64,000 nucleotides of DNA from Halorubrum halodurans (GCF_002252985.1 NZ_NHPJ01000094.1:19832-83831); one strand, 5' to 3'; positions 7,444 to 17,678 are shown, counted from the stretch's first letter. Made by a program: numbers and translations. The notes: generated from the letters alone by a model not told the origin.

Positions 7444-8270
7444 CGGTGCCGGTTCAGCCGCCGCTTCAGTCGTTTCGCCGCGTCGCCGGCGGCCCCGAAG
7501 TACGTCGCCTCGTCGTCGGACCGAGCCGCCTCCTCGCCGGCGAAGACGATCCCCCGCGAGGAGTTGACCAGTCCGACGTCGACGTCGACGCCCGGATACG
7601 CCGCGAGTCCGTGTTCAACCGCCGCCTCGGCGTCGCCGCCCTGCGCGCCGACGCCGGGGACGAGGAACGGTATCTCCGGGACGATCGCTCTGACCTCCGC
7701 GAGCTCCTCGGGCGTGGTCGCGCCGACGACGAGGCCGACGTTCCCGTTGGCGTTCCAGCCGTCCGCGAGCGCGGCGACGCGCTCGTACAGCGGCTCGCCG
7801 GAGTCGAGCTCGAGGTCCTGGAGGTCGCTCCCGCCCGGATTCGACGTTCGGCAGAGCACGAACACGCCCGCGTCCTCCCGGTCGAGGAACGGCTGGAGCG
7901 AGTCGCGACCCATGTACGGGTTCACCGTGATCGCGTCGACCCGCTCCAACACCTCGGCGTACTGCCGCGTGGTGTTGCCGATGTCGGCGCGTTTGGCGTC
8001 GAGGAGGACCGGAACGTCCTTGCCGGCCGCATACGCGACGGTCTCCTCGAGCGCGCGCCAGCCGTCGGCGTCCTCGTAGAAGGCCGCGTTCGGCTTGTAG
8101 CAGGCCGCGTGCTCGTGGGTCGCGTCGATGATACGCCGGTTGAACGCCCATCGCGGCAGGTCGGCGTCGGAGAGGAACGACGGGATCCGGTCCGGGTCCG
8201 GGTCGAGTCCGACGGAGACGACGCTGTCGGCCCGTTCGATCCGATCCGCGAGCCGCTCGAAGAAGCGCAT
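7440..8270 (-). CDS. pyrF: Orotidine 5'-phosphate decarboxylase
   Basis: The 276-residue (beta/alpha)8 enzyme catalyses the last step of UMP synthesis, OMP to UMP. The catalytic D-x-K-x-x-D motif is LLDAKRADIGNT (D91, K93, D96). FNRRIIDATHEHAACYKPNAAFYE is the substrate-binding region of the longer PyrF type 2 group, and the length fits that group. A TTAG-rich promoter element (about 8294-8299) lies 27 nt before the start, suggesting a leaderless mRNA independent of carB. carB lies upstream on the same strand, across a 264-bp gap that holds a 136-bp element repeated at 23407. Confidence 0.95.
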   Translation of the reverse strand: MRFFERLADRIERADSVVSVGLDPDPDRIPSFLSDADLPRWAFNRRIIDATHEHAACYKPNAAFYEDADGWRALEETVAYAAGKDVPVLLDAKRADIGNTTRQYAEVLERVDAITVNPYMGRDSLQPFLDREDAGVFVLCRTSNPGGSDLQDLELDSGEPLYERVAALADGWNANGNVGLVVGATTPEELAEVRAIVPEIPFLVPGVGAQGGDAEAAVEHGLAAYPGVDVDVGLVNSSRGIVFAGEEAARSDDEATYFGAAGDAAKRLKRRLNRHR

Positions 8271-8344
8271 ATCCGGTGTCTTGCGGCTTCCGGACTAAGC
8301 GTTGTGTTCCACGCCGGAGCGGGCGGGCTCGTCGAACCCGGCCG

Positions 8345-8480
8345 GATCCGGGAGGCGAGACGACGGTTCAAACCCGATAGGGCCGCACGCCCGCCGTGAG
8401 CTGAGAGCCGCCCCGCGGCGGCCGAGGCGGGTGTGTGGCGATCCGCCGCGGGAACCGACCACGCCGCCGCCTGTTCGCCA
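8345..8480. repeat. Two-copy intergenic element, copy A
   Basis: These 136 bp in the carB-pyrF gap align end to end with 23407-23543. Shared blocks include GATCCG, CGGTTCA.ACCCGAT, CCGTGA.CTGA, a perfect 19-bp core CCGCGGCGGCCGAGGCGGG (copy A 8413-8431), ATCCGCCGCGG-like sequence, and CTGTTCGCC. Both copies lie upstream of a minus-strand gene and downstream of another. No frame is conserved well enough to call a protein. Confidence 0.55.
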
Positions 8481-8534
8481 CGTCTCGCCGGCAGCGACGC
8501 GACTCCCGGTCGCGGACCGATCCGTCCCGGCGTG

Positions 8535-11500
8535 TCACTCCCCCCAGTTCTCCACGCGCTTCGGGCGGTCCGACACCGCCATCACGTCGAGATCGTCGCC
8601 CGCGTGATCGATCGCCTCGAGCGCCGCCCTCGCGCTGGCGTGCGTCGAGAAGTACGTGATCTCCTCCTCGACGGCCACCTCGAGCAGTTCCCGCTGGCGG
8701 GAGACGATGAGGTCGATCTCGCCTCGACGCGCCGCCTCGATGAGGTCCGTCGCCGTCGACAGCTCGAAGCACTCGGAGAAGCCCTCGACGAGCGCCTCAC
8801 CCTCCGCCGTGTCCGGGTCCGGAAACTCCTCGGCGGAGAGGTCGACGACCGCGGTCCCCGACTCGGGGATCGGCTTGCCGGTCGCGTCCTGCGCCTTGTC
8901 GTACGCCTTCCCGAACGAGCGTGCGGTCCCCATCACCTCGCCAGTCGACTTCATCTCCGGACCGAGCCGCGGGTCCGACCCCGGCAGACGGTCGAACGGC
9001 AGGACGACCTCCTTCACGCTCAGCTGCTCCGGGATCTGCTCGTCGACGTCCAGGTCGGCGAGGCTCACGTCGTCGGTCATCACCTTCGCCGCGAGCTTGG
9101 CGATCGGGACGCCCGTCGCCTTCGAGACGAACGGCACCGTCCGCGAGGAGCGGGGGTTCGCCTCGAGGACGTACACCTCTGCGTCCTCGTCGGCGTCGTG
9201 AACGCCCGTCACCGCGAGCTGGACGTTGAGCAGTCCGACGGTGTCGAGCGCGCGGGCGATGTCCTCGGTGACCTCGCGGACCCGCGCGAGGGTGTCGTCC
9301 GCGAGCGAGCGCGGCGGGATCATACACGCGGAGTCGCCGGAGTGGACGCCGGCGCTCTCGACGTGCTCCATCACGCCGCCGATCAGCACGTCCTCCCCGT
9401 CCGCGACCGCGTCGACGTCGAGTTCGACCGCGTCCGCGAGGAACTGGTCGATCAGGATCGGCTTGTCGGGGGAGACACGAACCGCCTCCTCGATGTACTC
9501 CTCCAGTTCCGCGTCGTCCTCCACGACCCGCATCGCGCGGCCGCCGAGCACGTAGGAGGGGCGCACCAACACCGGGTAGCCGATCCGGTGGGCCAGACCG
9601 AGCGCCTCCTCGCGGCTCGTCGCCGTTCCGCCGTCCGGTTGGGCGACGCCGATCTCGTCCATCAGGACGTTGAACCGGTCACGGTCCTCCGCCAGATCCA
9701 TCGCCTCGACGCTCGTGCCGAGGATCGAACAGTCGAGCCCGCGACGCTCGATCTCCGCTTCCAGCGGTTCGCCCACGTTGACGGAGGTCTGGCCGCCGAA
9801 CTGGACCATCACGCCGTCCGCGCCCGTCGTCTCGATCACGTCCGCGATCTCCTCGGCGGAGATGGGTTCGAAGAAGAGCCCGTCGGAGGTGTCGTAGTCC
9901 GTCGAGACCGTCTCCGGGTTGTTGTTGACGACGTGGGCGTCGACGCCAAGCTCGCGGAGCGCCCGAACCGCGTGGACCGCACAGTAGTCGAACTCCACGC
10001 CCTGTCCGATCCGGATCGGGCCGCCGCCGACGACGACGACGCTCTCGACGTCGGGATCGACCCGGACCTCGTTCGCAGCGCCGGCCGTGTCCGCCCCGGC
10101 GAGGAACTCGGGGAGCCGGGCGGAGTAGTAGTACGGCGTCGACGCCTCGAACTCGCCCGCGCAGGTGTCGACCTGCTTGAACGTGCGGTCGGGGACCGTC
10201 GACTCGACCTCGCCGACGTCGGCCGCCGTGCCGCCGTCGCCCGCGACCGCGGCGATCTCGGCGTTCGTCCGGCCGGCCATCGCGGCCGCGGTGAAGTCGC
10301 CCTCGGCGGCCGCCGCGGTCGCGTCGGCGACGTTCTCGAAGCGCTCGACGTACCACCGGTGGATGTCGGTGAGCTCGACCACGTCGTCGACGCCGTATCC
10401 CCGGTCGAACGCCTCGAACATCGCGTACGGACGGTCGGGGCTCGGCCGCTCGAGGTACTCAGTCTCCAGTTCCTCGTCGGAGACCGACGCGAAGTCGACG
10501 GCGGGGTCGTACTCCGAGGAGCGGAGGGCCTTCGTGAGGCTCTCCTCGAACGTCCGGCCGATCGACATCGCCTCGCCGGTCGACTTCATCGCCGTTCCCA
10601 ACTCGAAGTCGACGTCGTCGAACTTGTCGATGGGCCACCGCGGCACCTTCGTCACCACGTAGTCGATGGCGGGCTCGAAGGCGGCCGTCGTCTCGCCGGT
10701 GATCTCGTTGTCGATCTCGTGGAGCCGCTTGCCCAGGGCGACCTTCGCGGTGACGCGGGCGATCGGGTAGCCGGTCGCCTTCGAGGCCAGCGCGGAGGAG
10801 CGCGAGACGCGGGGGTTCACCTCGACGACGCGGTACTCGCCGCCGGGCGTGCCGTCGTCGTGCCACGCGAACTGGATGTTACAGCCGCCCTGGATGCCGA
10901 GATCGCGGATCACCTCGAGCGCCGCGTCCCGCATCTCCTGGTGGCCGTCGTCCGGGATGACCTGCGAGGGGGTGACGACCGTCGACTCGCCGGTGTGGAT
11001 CCCCATCGGGTCGATGTTCTCCATGTTACAGATGATGATACACGAGTCGTCCGCGTCGCGCATCACCTCGTACTCCAGCTCAACCCACCCGGAGATCGAC
11101 TCGGTGACGAGCACCTCGCTGTTCCGGGAGAGTCGGAGGCCCTTGCGGACGCGCTCGACGAGTTCGTCGAAGTCGTCGACGACGCCCGAGCCGGAGCCGC
11201 CGAGGGTGTAGGTCGTCCGGGCGATGACCGGAAGGCCGCCCACCGCGTCGACCGCCTCCTCGACGCGGTCGACGAGGTCCGCCTCGGTCAGCGCCGCGAC
11301 CGACTCGTCCTCGTCCAGCGAGATGGTCGTCGACTTCGGGACGGGCTGGCCGAGGTCCTCCATCCGCTGGCGGAAGAGGTCGCGGTCCTCCGTCGCGTAG
11401 ATGGTGTCGAGCGGCGTCCCCATCACCTCGACGTCGTACTCCTCGAGGATGCCCTGTTCCGCGAGCTCGGCGGTGACGTTGAGACCCGTCTGTCCGCCGA

Positions 11501-11759
11501 GCCCGGCGATGACGCCGTCGGGCTCCTCGATCCGGACGACCTCGGCGATCGCCTCGGGGGTGATCGGTTCGATGTACACCCGGTCGGCGGTCTCGGGGTC
11601 AGTCATGATCGTCGCCGGGTTCGAGTTCACGAGGACGACTCGTGCCCCCTCCTCCTGGAGCGCGCGACACGCCTGCGCCCCGGAGTAGTCGAACTCCGCC
11701 GCCTGTCCGATCTGGATCGGCCCGCTGCCGATGAGCAGTATGGTCCGGTCCTCGCTCAT
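8535..11759 (-). CDS. carB: Carbamoyl-phosphate synthase large subunit
   Basis: The 1074-residue protein, the normal CarB length, makes carbamoyl phosphate from bicarbonate, ammonia (delivered by CarA) and two ATP, feeding pyrimidine and arginine synthesis. Two homologous ATP-grasp halves are plain: ILLIGSGPIQIGQAAEFDYSG near residue 8, and VVVVGGGPIRIGQGVEFDYC near 570. EVNPRVSRSSALASKATGYPIA and its second-half counterpart EANPRSSRTVPFVSKATGVPIA follow. A C-terminal MGS-like allosteric domain spans about 935-1074. carA is not in the window. TTATTA at 11784-11789 (minus strand) is a promoter about 27 nt before the ATG. Confidence 0.97.
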   Translation of the reverse strand: MSEDRTILLIGSGPIQIGQAAEFDYSGAQACRALQEEGARVVLVNSNPATIMTDPETADRVYIEPITPEAIAEVVRIEEPDGVIAGLGGQTGLNVTAELAEQGILEEYDVEVMGTPLDTIYATEDRDLFRQRMEDLGQPVPKSTTISLDEDESVAALTEADLVDRVEEAVDAVGGLPVIARTTYTLGGSGSGVVDDFDELVERVRKGLRLSRNSEVLVTESISGWVELEYEVMRDADDSCIIICNMENIDPMGIHTGESTVVTPSQVIPDDGHQEMRDAALEVIRDLGIQGGCNIQFAWHDDGTPGGEYRVVEVNPRVSRSSALASKATGYPIARVTAKVALGKRLHEIDNEITGETTAAFEPAIDYVVTKVPRWPIDKFDDVDFELGTAMKSTGEAMSIGRTFEESLTKALRSSEYDPAVDFASVSDEELETEYLERPSPDRPYAMFEAFDRGYGVDDVVELTDIHRWYVERFENVADATAAAAEGDFTAAAMAGRTNAEIAAVAGDGGTAADVGEVESTVPDRTFKQVDTCAGEFEASTPYYYSARLPEFLAGADTAGAANEVRVDPDVESVVVVGGGPIRIGQGVEFDYCAVHAVRALRELGVDAHVVNNNPETVSTDYDTSDGLFFEPISAEEIADVIETTGADGVMVQFGGQTSVNVGEPLEAEIERRGLDCSILGTSVEAMDLAEDRDRFNVLMDEIGVAQPDGGTATSREEALGLAHRIGYPVLVRPSYVLGGRAMRVVEDDAELEEYIEEAVRVSPDKPILIDQFLADAVELDVDAVADGEDVLIGGVMEHVESAGVHSGDSACMIPPRSLADDTLARVREVTEDIARALDTVGLLNVQLAVTGVHDADEDAEVYVLEANPRSSRTVPFVSKATGVPIAKLAAKVMTDDVSLADLDVDEQIPEQLSVKEVVLPFDRLPGSDPRLGPEMKSTGEVMGTARSFGKAYDKAQDATGKPIPESGTAVVDLSAEEFPDPDTAEGEALVEGFSECFELSTATDLIEAARRGEIDLIVSRQRELLEVAVEEEITYFSTHASARAALEAIDHAGDDLDVMAVSDRPKRVENWGE

Positions 11760-11783
11760 TGTCGCGACCGAGTACGCTCATCG

Positions 11784-11789
11784 TAATAA
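11784..11789 (-). promoter_or_regulatory. carB TATA box
   Basis: TTATTA on the minus strand, 25-30 nt before the carB ATG, is placed so that transcription would start at or near the start codon (a leaderless mRNA). Confidence 0.5.
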
Positions 11790-12031
11790 GGCCGACGATA
11801 AAGTACGAATCTCGCAGCCTCTTTTCGATTTTCGCAAGACACTCGTCCACACGGGCCATGGCACGTGCTGGATCGGCGTCGACGACCCGGTCGTCGAGTG
11901 GCACCGCGGCGCGGTCCGCGACCCGCTCACGCCCGAACGATCCATGCCCGAACGATCCGAACTCGACCCGTTCGCCGACGTCGCTCCCGGTCGGGCCGAC
12001 GTCGGCTCCGGCCGTGGAGGAGGGACGACCG

Positions 12032-12238
12032 CTAGGTGCTCAACTCGTACCGATACGGCCGCCCGACGATCACGTCCACTTCGCCGCGTTTCGCCCACCG
12101 TCCCAACACGGTCGCGACCCGGTGCGGGCTGTCGATCCCCTCGGTCTCCTCCAAGAGGGCCAGGATCTCCCGCGCCGTCAGCGGCTCCTCGGCGTCGGCG
12201 AGCACACCGCGGATCCGCTCGTACTCGTGGGTGTGCAT
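12032..12238 (-). CDS. Small winged-helix protein
   Basis: The 68-residue protein is almost entirely one winged helix: YERIRGVLADAEEPLTAREILALLEE, then HRVATVLGRWAKRGEVDVIVGRPYRYELS. Such single-domain wHTH proteins are common in haloarchaea and may be transcription factors or accessory parts of them. The start is the ATG complement at 12236-12238; the longer upstream frame is arginine-rich and runs against base-composition expectation. It lies between carB and a small conserved haloarchaeal gene, all on the minus strand, but the gaps (272 and 122 bp) argue for a separate transcript. No target can be inferred. Confidence 0.7.
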   Translation of the reverse strand: MHTHEYERIRGVLADAEEPLTAREILALLEETEGIDSPHRVATVLGRWAKRGEVDVIVGRPYRYELST

Positions 12239-12360
12239 GTGTCTTACAGTACGCGCGCCGAGGGTATAGGTTTCAGTGAGACAGGAGTCGGACGCGCGTC
12301 GGACACACGAGCCCGCTACCGCCGGTCCACGGTGCCGCCGGCGACGGACCCGGCCGCCGA

Positions 12361-12894
12361 TCAGACGTACGGGTCCTCGGCCTCGAGGTCGCGTTCCGCG
12401 CGATACTGCTCGACGAACTCGCGCACGTCGAACTCCATCATCTCCCGCTCGAACTCGGAGAGGGCGTCGTCGTCCTCGGCGTGGCTGACGGCGTGTTCCA
12501 TCAGCTCGACGACGAGTTCGACGATCACCTCGTGGAGCCGACGGGAGTCGAAGTCCGACACCCACACCATCGCGTAGCCGACCTCGCCGTCGCCGCTGGC
12601 GTCGTGTGTGACGACCGACTCGGGGAACTCCTCCAAGACGACCCCGAGGAGGTGCGGCGTGTCGAACTCCGGCATCTCCTCGCTCGTCGTCTCTATCGCC
12701 TCCCGGAGGACGTCGACGAGGAACTCGGGGAGAAACCGCTCCGGCGGGTGGACGTCCATCACGACCGCGTGCGTCTCGCCGCAGTCACACTCGAACTCCC
12801 GCATCCCGAGATCCAACTCGCCGAGGCCGACGGTCTCGCCACACGGGAGCTCGAGCGCGTGGTCGTCGTCACCGGGAACGCGCGGCTGGGCCAT
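12361..12894 (-). CDS. Conserved haloarchaeal protein (DUF5815-like), zinc-knuckle start
   Basis: This very acidic 177-residue cytoplasmic protein has possible zinc-binding pairs near its N-terminus (ELPCGE, then FECDCGETHAV). After these come VVMDVHPPERFLPEFLVDVLREAIET and a long helical C-terminal half. From memory it resembles the family labelled DUF5815 in haloarchaeal genomes, which has no known function. The start is the ATG complement at 12892-12894, giving a length typical of the family. The cdc48 stop lies 82 nt upstream on the same strand, so read-through from cdc48 is possible. No catalytic motif is seen. Confidence 0.7.
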   Translation of the reverse strand: MAQPRVPGDDDHALELPCGETVGLGELDLGMREFECDCGETHAVVMDVHPPERFLPEFLVDVLREAIETTSEEMPEFDTPHLLGVVLEEFPESVVTHDASGDGEVGYAMVWVSDFDSRRLHEVIVELVVELMEHAVSHAEDDDALSEFEREMMEFDVREFVEQYRAERDLEAEDPYV

Positions 12895-12976
12895 GCCACG
12901 CCTTGGCCGTTGTGGCGGTTAAAAGGCGCGGAAGCGGGCGGACCCGCGCCGGCGACGGGCGAGGGCCGACGGAACC

Positions 12977-15199
12977 CTACTGGAACCCGACGCGGCCGCC
13001 GGTGTCCCGGAGCGCGTCGCGGCCGCCGCCCTTGAACTCGCGTTCGACCTCCTCGTAGTAGGACATGATGTCCTCGGTGATGGTCGGCCGGACCGACTCC
13101 ATCGCCCGCCGGAAGTGTTTCATCTCCACCTCCTCCGCGTCGTCGTCGTCCCGCAGCGCCTCGATGGCGGCCTCGCGGGCGATCCCTTCGAGGTCGGAGC
13201 CGACGTAGCCGTCGGTGATCTCCGCGACCTCCCGGAGGCTGACGTCGGGCGCGAGCGGGGTGTCGTCGGTGTGGATCTCGAGGATCCGCTCGCGACCCTC
13301 CTGGTCCGGCTGGCCGATCATCACGAGCCGGTCGAACCGGCCCGACCGGATCAGCGCGGGGTCGATCATGTCCGGGCGGTTGGTCGCGCCGATCACCATC
13401 ACGTCGCCCATCTCCTCCAACCCGTCGAGCTCCGTCAGCAGCTGGTTGACGACCCGCTCGGAGACGTTGTTGCCCATCTCTTGGCCACGGGAGGGCGCGA
13501 GGCTGTCGAGCTCGTCGAAGAAGATCACGGTCGGACTCACCTGCCGGGCCTTCCGGAACGTCTGCCGGATCGCCTTCTCCGACTCGCCGACCCACTTCGA
13601 GAGCAGCTGCGGCCCGCGGACCGAGATGAAGTTCGCGTTCGTCTCGTTGGCGACCGCCTTCGCCATCAGCGTCTTGCCGGTCCCCGGCGGGCCGTACAAC
13701 AGCACGCCCTTCGGGGCCTCCACGCCCATCCGCTCGAACTTCTCCGGGGTCGTGAGCGGCCACTCGACGGACTCTTGAACCTGCTGTTTCGCGTCGGTCA
13801 ACCCGCCGACGTCCTCCCAGGAGACCTTCGGGAGCTCGACGAGCACCTCCCGCATCGCGGAGGGTTCGACCTCCGTGAGCGCGCCCGCGAAGTCGTCGCG
13901 TTTGACGATCATCCGGTCGATGAGGCTCGGCGGAACCTCCTCCTCGTCGAGGTCGATCTCGGGGAGGTACCGCCGGAGCGCCTTCATCGCGGCCTCCTTC
14001 GTGAGGCTCTCGACGTCGGCGCCGACGAAGCCGTGGGTCTCGTCGGCGAGGTGGTCGAGCGAGACGTCGTCGGAGAGGGGCATGCCGCGGGTGTGGATCT
14101 GGAGGATCTCCTTGCGGCCGACCTCGTCGGGGACGCCGATCTCGATCTCGCGGTCGAACCGGCCGGGGCGGCGGAGCGCGGGATCGACGCTGTCGACGCG
14201 GTTCGTCGCGCCGATGACGACGACCTGCCCGCGGGTCTCGAGCCCGTCCATCATCGTCAGAAGCTGGGCGACGACGCGCCGTTCGACCTCGCCGGTCACG
14301 TCCTCGCGTTTCGGCGCGATGGAGTCGAGCTCGTCGATGAAGACGATCGACGGCGACTCCTCCTTCGCGTCCTCGAAGATCTCCCGGAGCTGCTGTTCGG
14401 ACTCGCCGTAGTACTTCGAGATGATCTCGGGACCGGCGATCGAGAAGAACGAGGCGCTCGTCTCGTTGGCGACCGCCTTCGCGAGCAGCGTCTTCCCCGT
14501 GCCCGGCGGGCCGTGGAGCAGCACGCCCTGCGGGGGCTCGATCCCGAGTTTCGAGAAGATCTGCGGGTGTTTCATCGGGAGCTCGACCATCTCGCGGACG
14601 CGCTGGATCTCCGACTGGAGCCCGCCGATGTCCTCGTATGTGATCCCGCTGCCGGTCTTCTCGAACCCGGAGATCGGCTCCTCGCGCAGTTCGACCTCGG
14701 TGTCCTCGGTGATCAGACAGACGCCGTCGGGCTCGGTCTCGACGGCGATGAGGGGGATCGCCTGTCCCGGCGAGCGCATGAACGGATGGTTCGTCGAGGA
14801 CATCACGGGGACGATGTCGCGCTCGACGACCGGGCGCTTGAGGATCTGGCGTTTCACCATGCCGGCGGCGTCCGAGCCGAACTGGACGGACGCCTCCTCG
14901 GGCGGGGCCAGGACGAGCGTGTCGGCCTTCTCCGCCTCGGCCTTCCGGATGGTGACGCGCTCGCCGATGCCCACGTCGGCGTTCTGGCGGGTGAACCCGT
15001 CGACGCGGACCGTGTCGGTGTTCCAGTCCTGCCGGTCGGCGCGCCACACCTTCGCGGCGGTCGTCTCCGCGCCCTCGATCTCGATGATGTCGCCGGGCGA
15101 GAGCTTGAGGTGGAGCAGGGTGTCGGGGTCGAGCCGCGCGATGCCGCGCCCCGAGTCGTTCGGGTACGCCTTCGCCACTTCGAGTTGGACTTCGTTCAT
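12977..15199 (-). CDS. cdc48: Cdc48/VAT-type AAA+ ATPase
   Basis: The 740-residue protein has the p97 layout: an N domain (about 1-185, with double-psi barrel motifs GRGIARLDP and LKLSPGD) and two AAA+ modules. D1 has Walker A GPPGTGKT at 230-237 and Walker B FIDE at 287-290. D2 has Walker A at 503-510 and Walker B FFDE at 560-563, with sensor/arginine-finger segments RRPGRFDR and RSGRFDR. In archaea this hexamer unfolds proteins, often handing them to the proteasome. I start at the ATG complement 15197-15199 ([14 protein letters not shown]), which matches the family N-terminus; a longer frame to 15310 is not family-like. Confidence 0.96.
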   Translation of the reverse strand: MNEVQLEVAKAYPNDSGRGIARLDPDTLLHLKLSPGDIIEIEGAETTAAKVWRADRQDWNTDTVRVDGFTRQNADVGIGERVTIRKAEAEKADTLVLAPPEEASVQFGSDAAGMVKRQILKRPVVERDIVPVMSSTNHPFMRSPGQAIPLIAVETEPDGVCLITEDTEVELREEPISGFEKTGSGITYEDIGGLQSEIQRVREMVELPMKHPQIFSKLGIEPPQGVLLHGPPGTGKTLLAKAVANETSASFFSIAGPEIISKYYGESEQQLREIFEDAKEESPSIVFIDELDSIAPKREDVTGEVERRVVAQLLTMMDGLETRGQVVVIGATNRVDSVDPALRRPGRFDREIEIGVPDEVGRKEILQIHTRGMPLSDDVSLDHLADETHGFVGADVESLTKEAAMKALRRYLPEIDLDEEEVPPSLIDRMIVKRDDFAGALTEVEPSAMREVLVELPKVSWEDVGGLTDAKQQVQESVEWPLTTPEKFERMGVEAPKGVLLYGPPGTGKTLMAKAVANETNANFISVRGPQLLSKWVGESEKAIRQTFRKARQVSPTVIFFDELDSLAPSRGQEMGNNVSERVVNQLLTELDGLEEMGDVMVIGATNRPDMIDPALIRSGRFDRLVMIGQPDQEGRERILEIHTDDTPLAPDVSLREVAEITDGYVGSDLEGIAREAAIEALRDDDDAEEVEMKHFRRAMESVRPTITEDIMSYYEEVEREFKGGGRDALRDTGGRVGFQ

Positions 15200-15429
15200 G
15201 GTTCCTCGCGGGGGATAGCCGTACCTGCACCCGGTTCGGGAATAAGCCTGTTGCTCCGAGGGGTCCCTCCCGTCGACCGGACGGTCCGTGGTCCGTCCGT
15301 GATGGGACATGACATCTTATCACATGGTACTGCCTCCGTGGTTAAAACGCCGTCGTCACCGTGCGTTTTCGCCGGGGGACCGGGCCGGCGTCGGAACGGC
15401 GGGTCGGCGGTCGTCGGCGGGTCGACCGG

Positions 15430-17415
15430 TCAGTCCGCGATCTCGAAGACCGCGACGTCCTCGACGGTCAGCCCCTCCGCCGCCGCCCGCGACTCGCCGG
15501 AGACGAGGTCGGTCGCGTCGACCGCCTCGTCGACCCCGACGACGGCGGGTTCGGAGCCGAAGTTGAGCAGCACGACGTAGCCCGCCTTCCCGCTCTCGCG
15601 TGTGAAGGCGACGACGTCGTCGGGGGCCGCCGCGCCCGCCGTCTCGTAGTCGATGCGGCCGAGGTCGCCGGCGGATCCGAGGACCGGATACGCCTCGCGG
15701 AGCGCGAGCAGGTCGTCGTAGTGGTCACGGATCTCCTCGCGGGCGTGGTCCCACGCGAGCGGGTCGCGGTTGCCGCGCTGGCCGAGCTCCTGGCCGCCGT
15801 ACAGCATCGGGATCCCCGGCAGCGTGAACAGCGCGCCGGCGGCGGCCTTCGCGGCGTCGTCGCCGCACTCGACGAGGTACCGCGTCTCGTCGTGGTTCTC
15901 CAGATACAGCATGAACGCGGCGTGGTCCGGGAAGCCGGAGCGCGCCCGGCCCTCTATCGCGTCGAGGACCGACTCGGCCGGTTCGTGGCCGCGCCCGACC
16001 TGCCGGAGGGTGAAGTACAGCGTGGTGTCGAAGTGGACGTCGAACATCCCCTCGTGGAAGTCGGCGATGTAGGGGATGGTCTCGTCGAGCAGGAGGAACT
16101 CCGGGTCCTCGGCTTTCAGCCGCTCCCTGAGTTCCTTCCAGAACGACTCGGGAACCGCCCACGCCATGTCACACCGGAAGCCGTCGGCGACCTCGGCCCA
16201 CGTGTCGGCGGCGTCGAGGAGGTGCCGACGGACCTCGAGGCTGGCGAAATCGAAGTTGGCGATCAGCTCCCAGTCGAAGTAGGTACCCGGCTCGCCGGAG
16301 TCCTGCCACTCGTACCGGTCACGGTACGGGGAGTCGGGGTTCCGGTAGGCGTCCTGGAACCACTCGTGGTCCCGTGCGGAGTGGTTCAACACGAGGTCGA
16401 AGAGCACGCGCATTCCGCGGTCGTGGGCCGCGTCGACGAACGCCTCGTAGTCCTCGCGGTCGCCGAGGTCGTCGGCGATGGAGAAGAAGTCCGTGATGTT
16501 GTAGCCGTGGGGCGCGCCGTCGTGTTGGAGCACGGGCGTGAGCCACAGCGTGTCCACGCCGAGCTCCTCGAGGTAGTCGAGCCGCCTCTCGAGCGCCTCG
16601 AAGGTGGTCTCGGCCTCGTCGTCGTCGGCCGCGTAGCCGCGGACGTAGATCTCATAGAGCGTGGCGTCCGTCGCCCACGCCGGCGGGTCGTTGAGTCGCG
16701 TGACGCCGACGTCCTCGCCGTCCCCGAGCCGGTCGACGCTCACCGCGTCGGCGACGCTGTAGCTCGCGCCGACGGCGACGCCGTGGACGCGGACCCGCTC
16801 GTCGATCGCCGCGAGCGGGATCCGAAGCTCGCGGCCGTCGACGGTCACGTCGCCGCGGGTCACGCCGTCGCGGTCGTCGAGGAGGAACTCCACGTCGAGA
16901 TCGCTCGCGGCCCGCGCCGAGTCCGGGTGTGGCGTCGGCGTCGCGCGGACGACCGCCTCACCGCCCGCGATCTCGGCGTCGAGTCTCACCCGCGGTCTGC
17001 CGTCGTCACGGTCGGGAGCCTTCGCGCCCGCGCCCGACCCGGAGCCCGAGACGAGACCGCTCTCGCCCCCGCTTCCGCGGGCGGAGCCGCTCTGCCCGGT
17101 GTAGCCGCTCTCCCCGCTGTAGCCGCTCCGGCCGGCGGCTCCCGCCGCGCTAGCATCGCCGGTCGGTCGACGATCGCCCGGAAAGACGCGAACCGTGAGG
17201 TGGTGGCGGTCCTCGGGGGTCTCCAGCGCGATCCGGTAGCGTCCGGGCGTGTCCGGGACGAACTTCTCGACCGCCTCGTTGCCGACGGTCGCCTCGCTCG
17301 CGATCGGCGCCTCCGTGACCGTCCACCGGTAGGTGGCCTGGGGGTCCGGGTCACGCGGCGCCAACTGTACCACGTCGCCGACGGCGGCGAACTGCGGCGG
17401 GCCTGGATGGTCCAT
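15430..17415 (-). CDS. GH13 alpha-amylase/neopullulanase-type glucanase (MalA-like)
   Basis: The 661-residue enzyme has all four GH13 catalytic regions: DLVLNH (340-345), GFRCDMA with nucleophile D416, LLDET with acid/base E445, and ENHD with N507-D509. An N-terminal beta domain (about 1-80), a Gly/Ser/Tyr-rich linker (about 92-130) and a second beta domain (140-245) precede the barrel. No signal peptide is present, so it should act in the cytoplasm on maltodextrins or glycogen-like glucans. The start at 17413-17415 (DHPGPPQFAAVGD) avoids an unlikely 27-residue extension. The low-complexity linker is unusual; otherwise it matches haloarchaeal MalA-type amylases. Exact bond specificity is unknown. 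Confidence 0.87.
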   Translation of the reverse strand: MDHPGPPQFAAVGDVVQLAPRDPDPQATYRWTVTEAPIASEATVGNEAVEKFVPDTPGRYRIALETPEDRHHLTVRVFPGDRRPTGDASAAGAAGRSGYSGESGYTGQSGSARGSGGESGLVSGSGSGAGAKAPDRDDGRPRVRLDAEIAGGEAVVRATPTPHPDSARAASDLDVEFLLDDRDGVTRGDVTVDGRELRIPLAAIDERVRVHGVAVGASYSVADAVSVDRLGDGEDVGVTRLNDPPAWATDATLYEIYVRGYAADDDEAETTFEALERRLDYLEELGVDTLWLTPVLQHDGAPHGYNITDFFSIADDLGDREDYEAFVDAAHDRGMRVLFDLVLNHSARDHEWFQDAYRNPDSPYRDRYEWQDSGEPGTYFDWELIANFDFASLEVRRHLLDAADTWAEVADGFRCDMAWAVPESFWKELRERLKAEDPEFLLLDETIPYIADFHEGMFDVHFDTTLYFTLRQVGRGHEPAESVLDAIEGRARSGFPDHAAFMLYLENHDETRYLVECGDDAAKAAAGALFTLPGIPMLYGGQELGQRGNRDPLAWDHAREEIRDHYDDLLALREAYPVLGSAGDLGRIDYETAGAAAPDDVVAFTRESGKAGYVVLLNFGSEPAVVGVDEAVDATDLVSGESRAAAEGLTVEDVAVFEIAD

Positions 17416-17650
17416 TATTACTTCCCGACTCGGCCACTTCGGGCTTAGGTGTTCGGAAATCACAGCGGACAGACATACTGAACGTCCCTGATACATCGGT
17501 GCGTCGAGAGCGACTCAGCTCGGCGGTACCACGACGTTCAGCGATCCGCGATCGTTCCCGATAGGTGATTGATATCCCGTGTAGTGGCGTTCGATCCGTC
17601 CGTGGGTTCGGATCCGACGACCGCGCTCGCGGCGGCGAGTGGGACGGCTC

Positions 17651-17656
17651 TTTATC
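17651..17656 (+). promoter_or_regulatory. larC TATA box
   Basis: TTTATC centred about 26 nt before the larC ATG at 17679 fits a leaderless haloarchaeal promoter and supports the chosen start. Confidence 0.5.
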
Positions 17657-17678
17657 CATCGACCGCGTTCGCCCCTCC

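Noticed and set aside
8433..11786. A 1117-codon open frame on the plus strand opposite carB
   Set aside because: It is the antisense of a clear carB gene in GC-rich DNA, where long open antisense frames are normal; it has no family motifs.
11943..12031. A short frame from ATG 11943 in the carB upstream gap
   Set aside because: It has no stop before running into the antisense of the wHTH gene, no clear promoter, and sits on a small direct repeat (CCCGAACGATCC).
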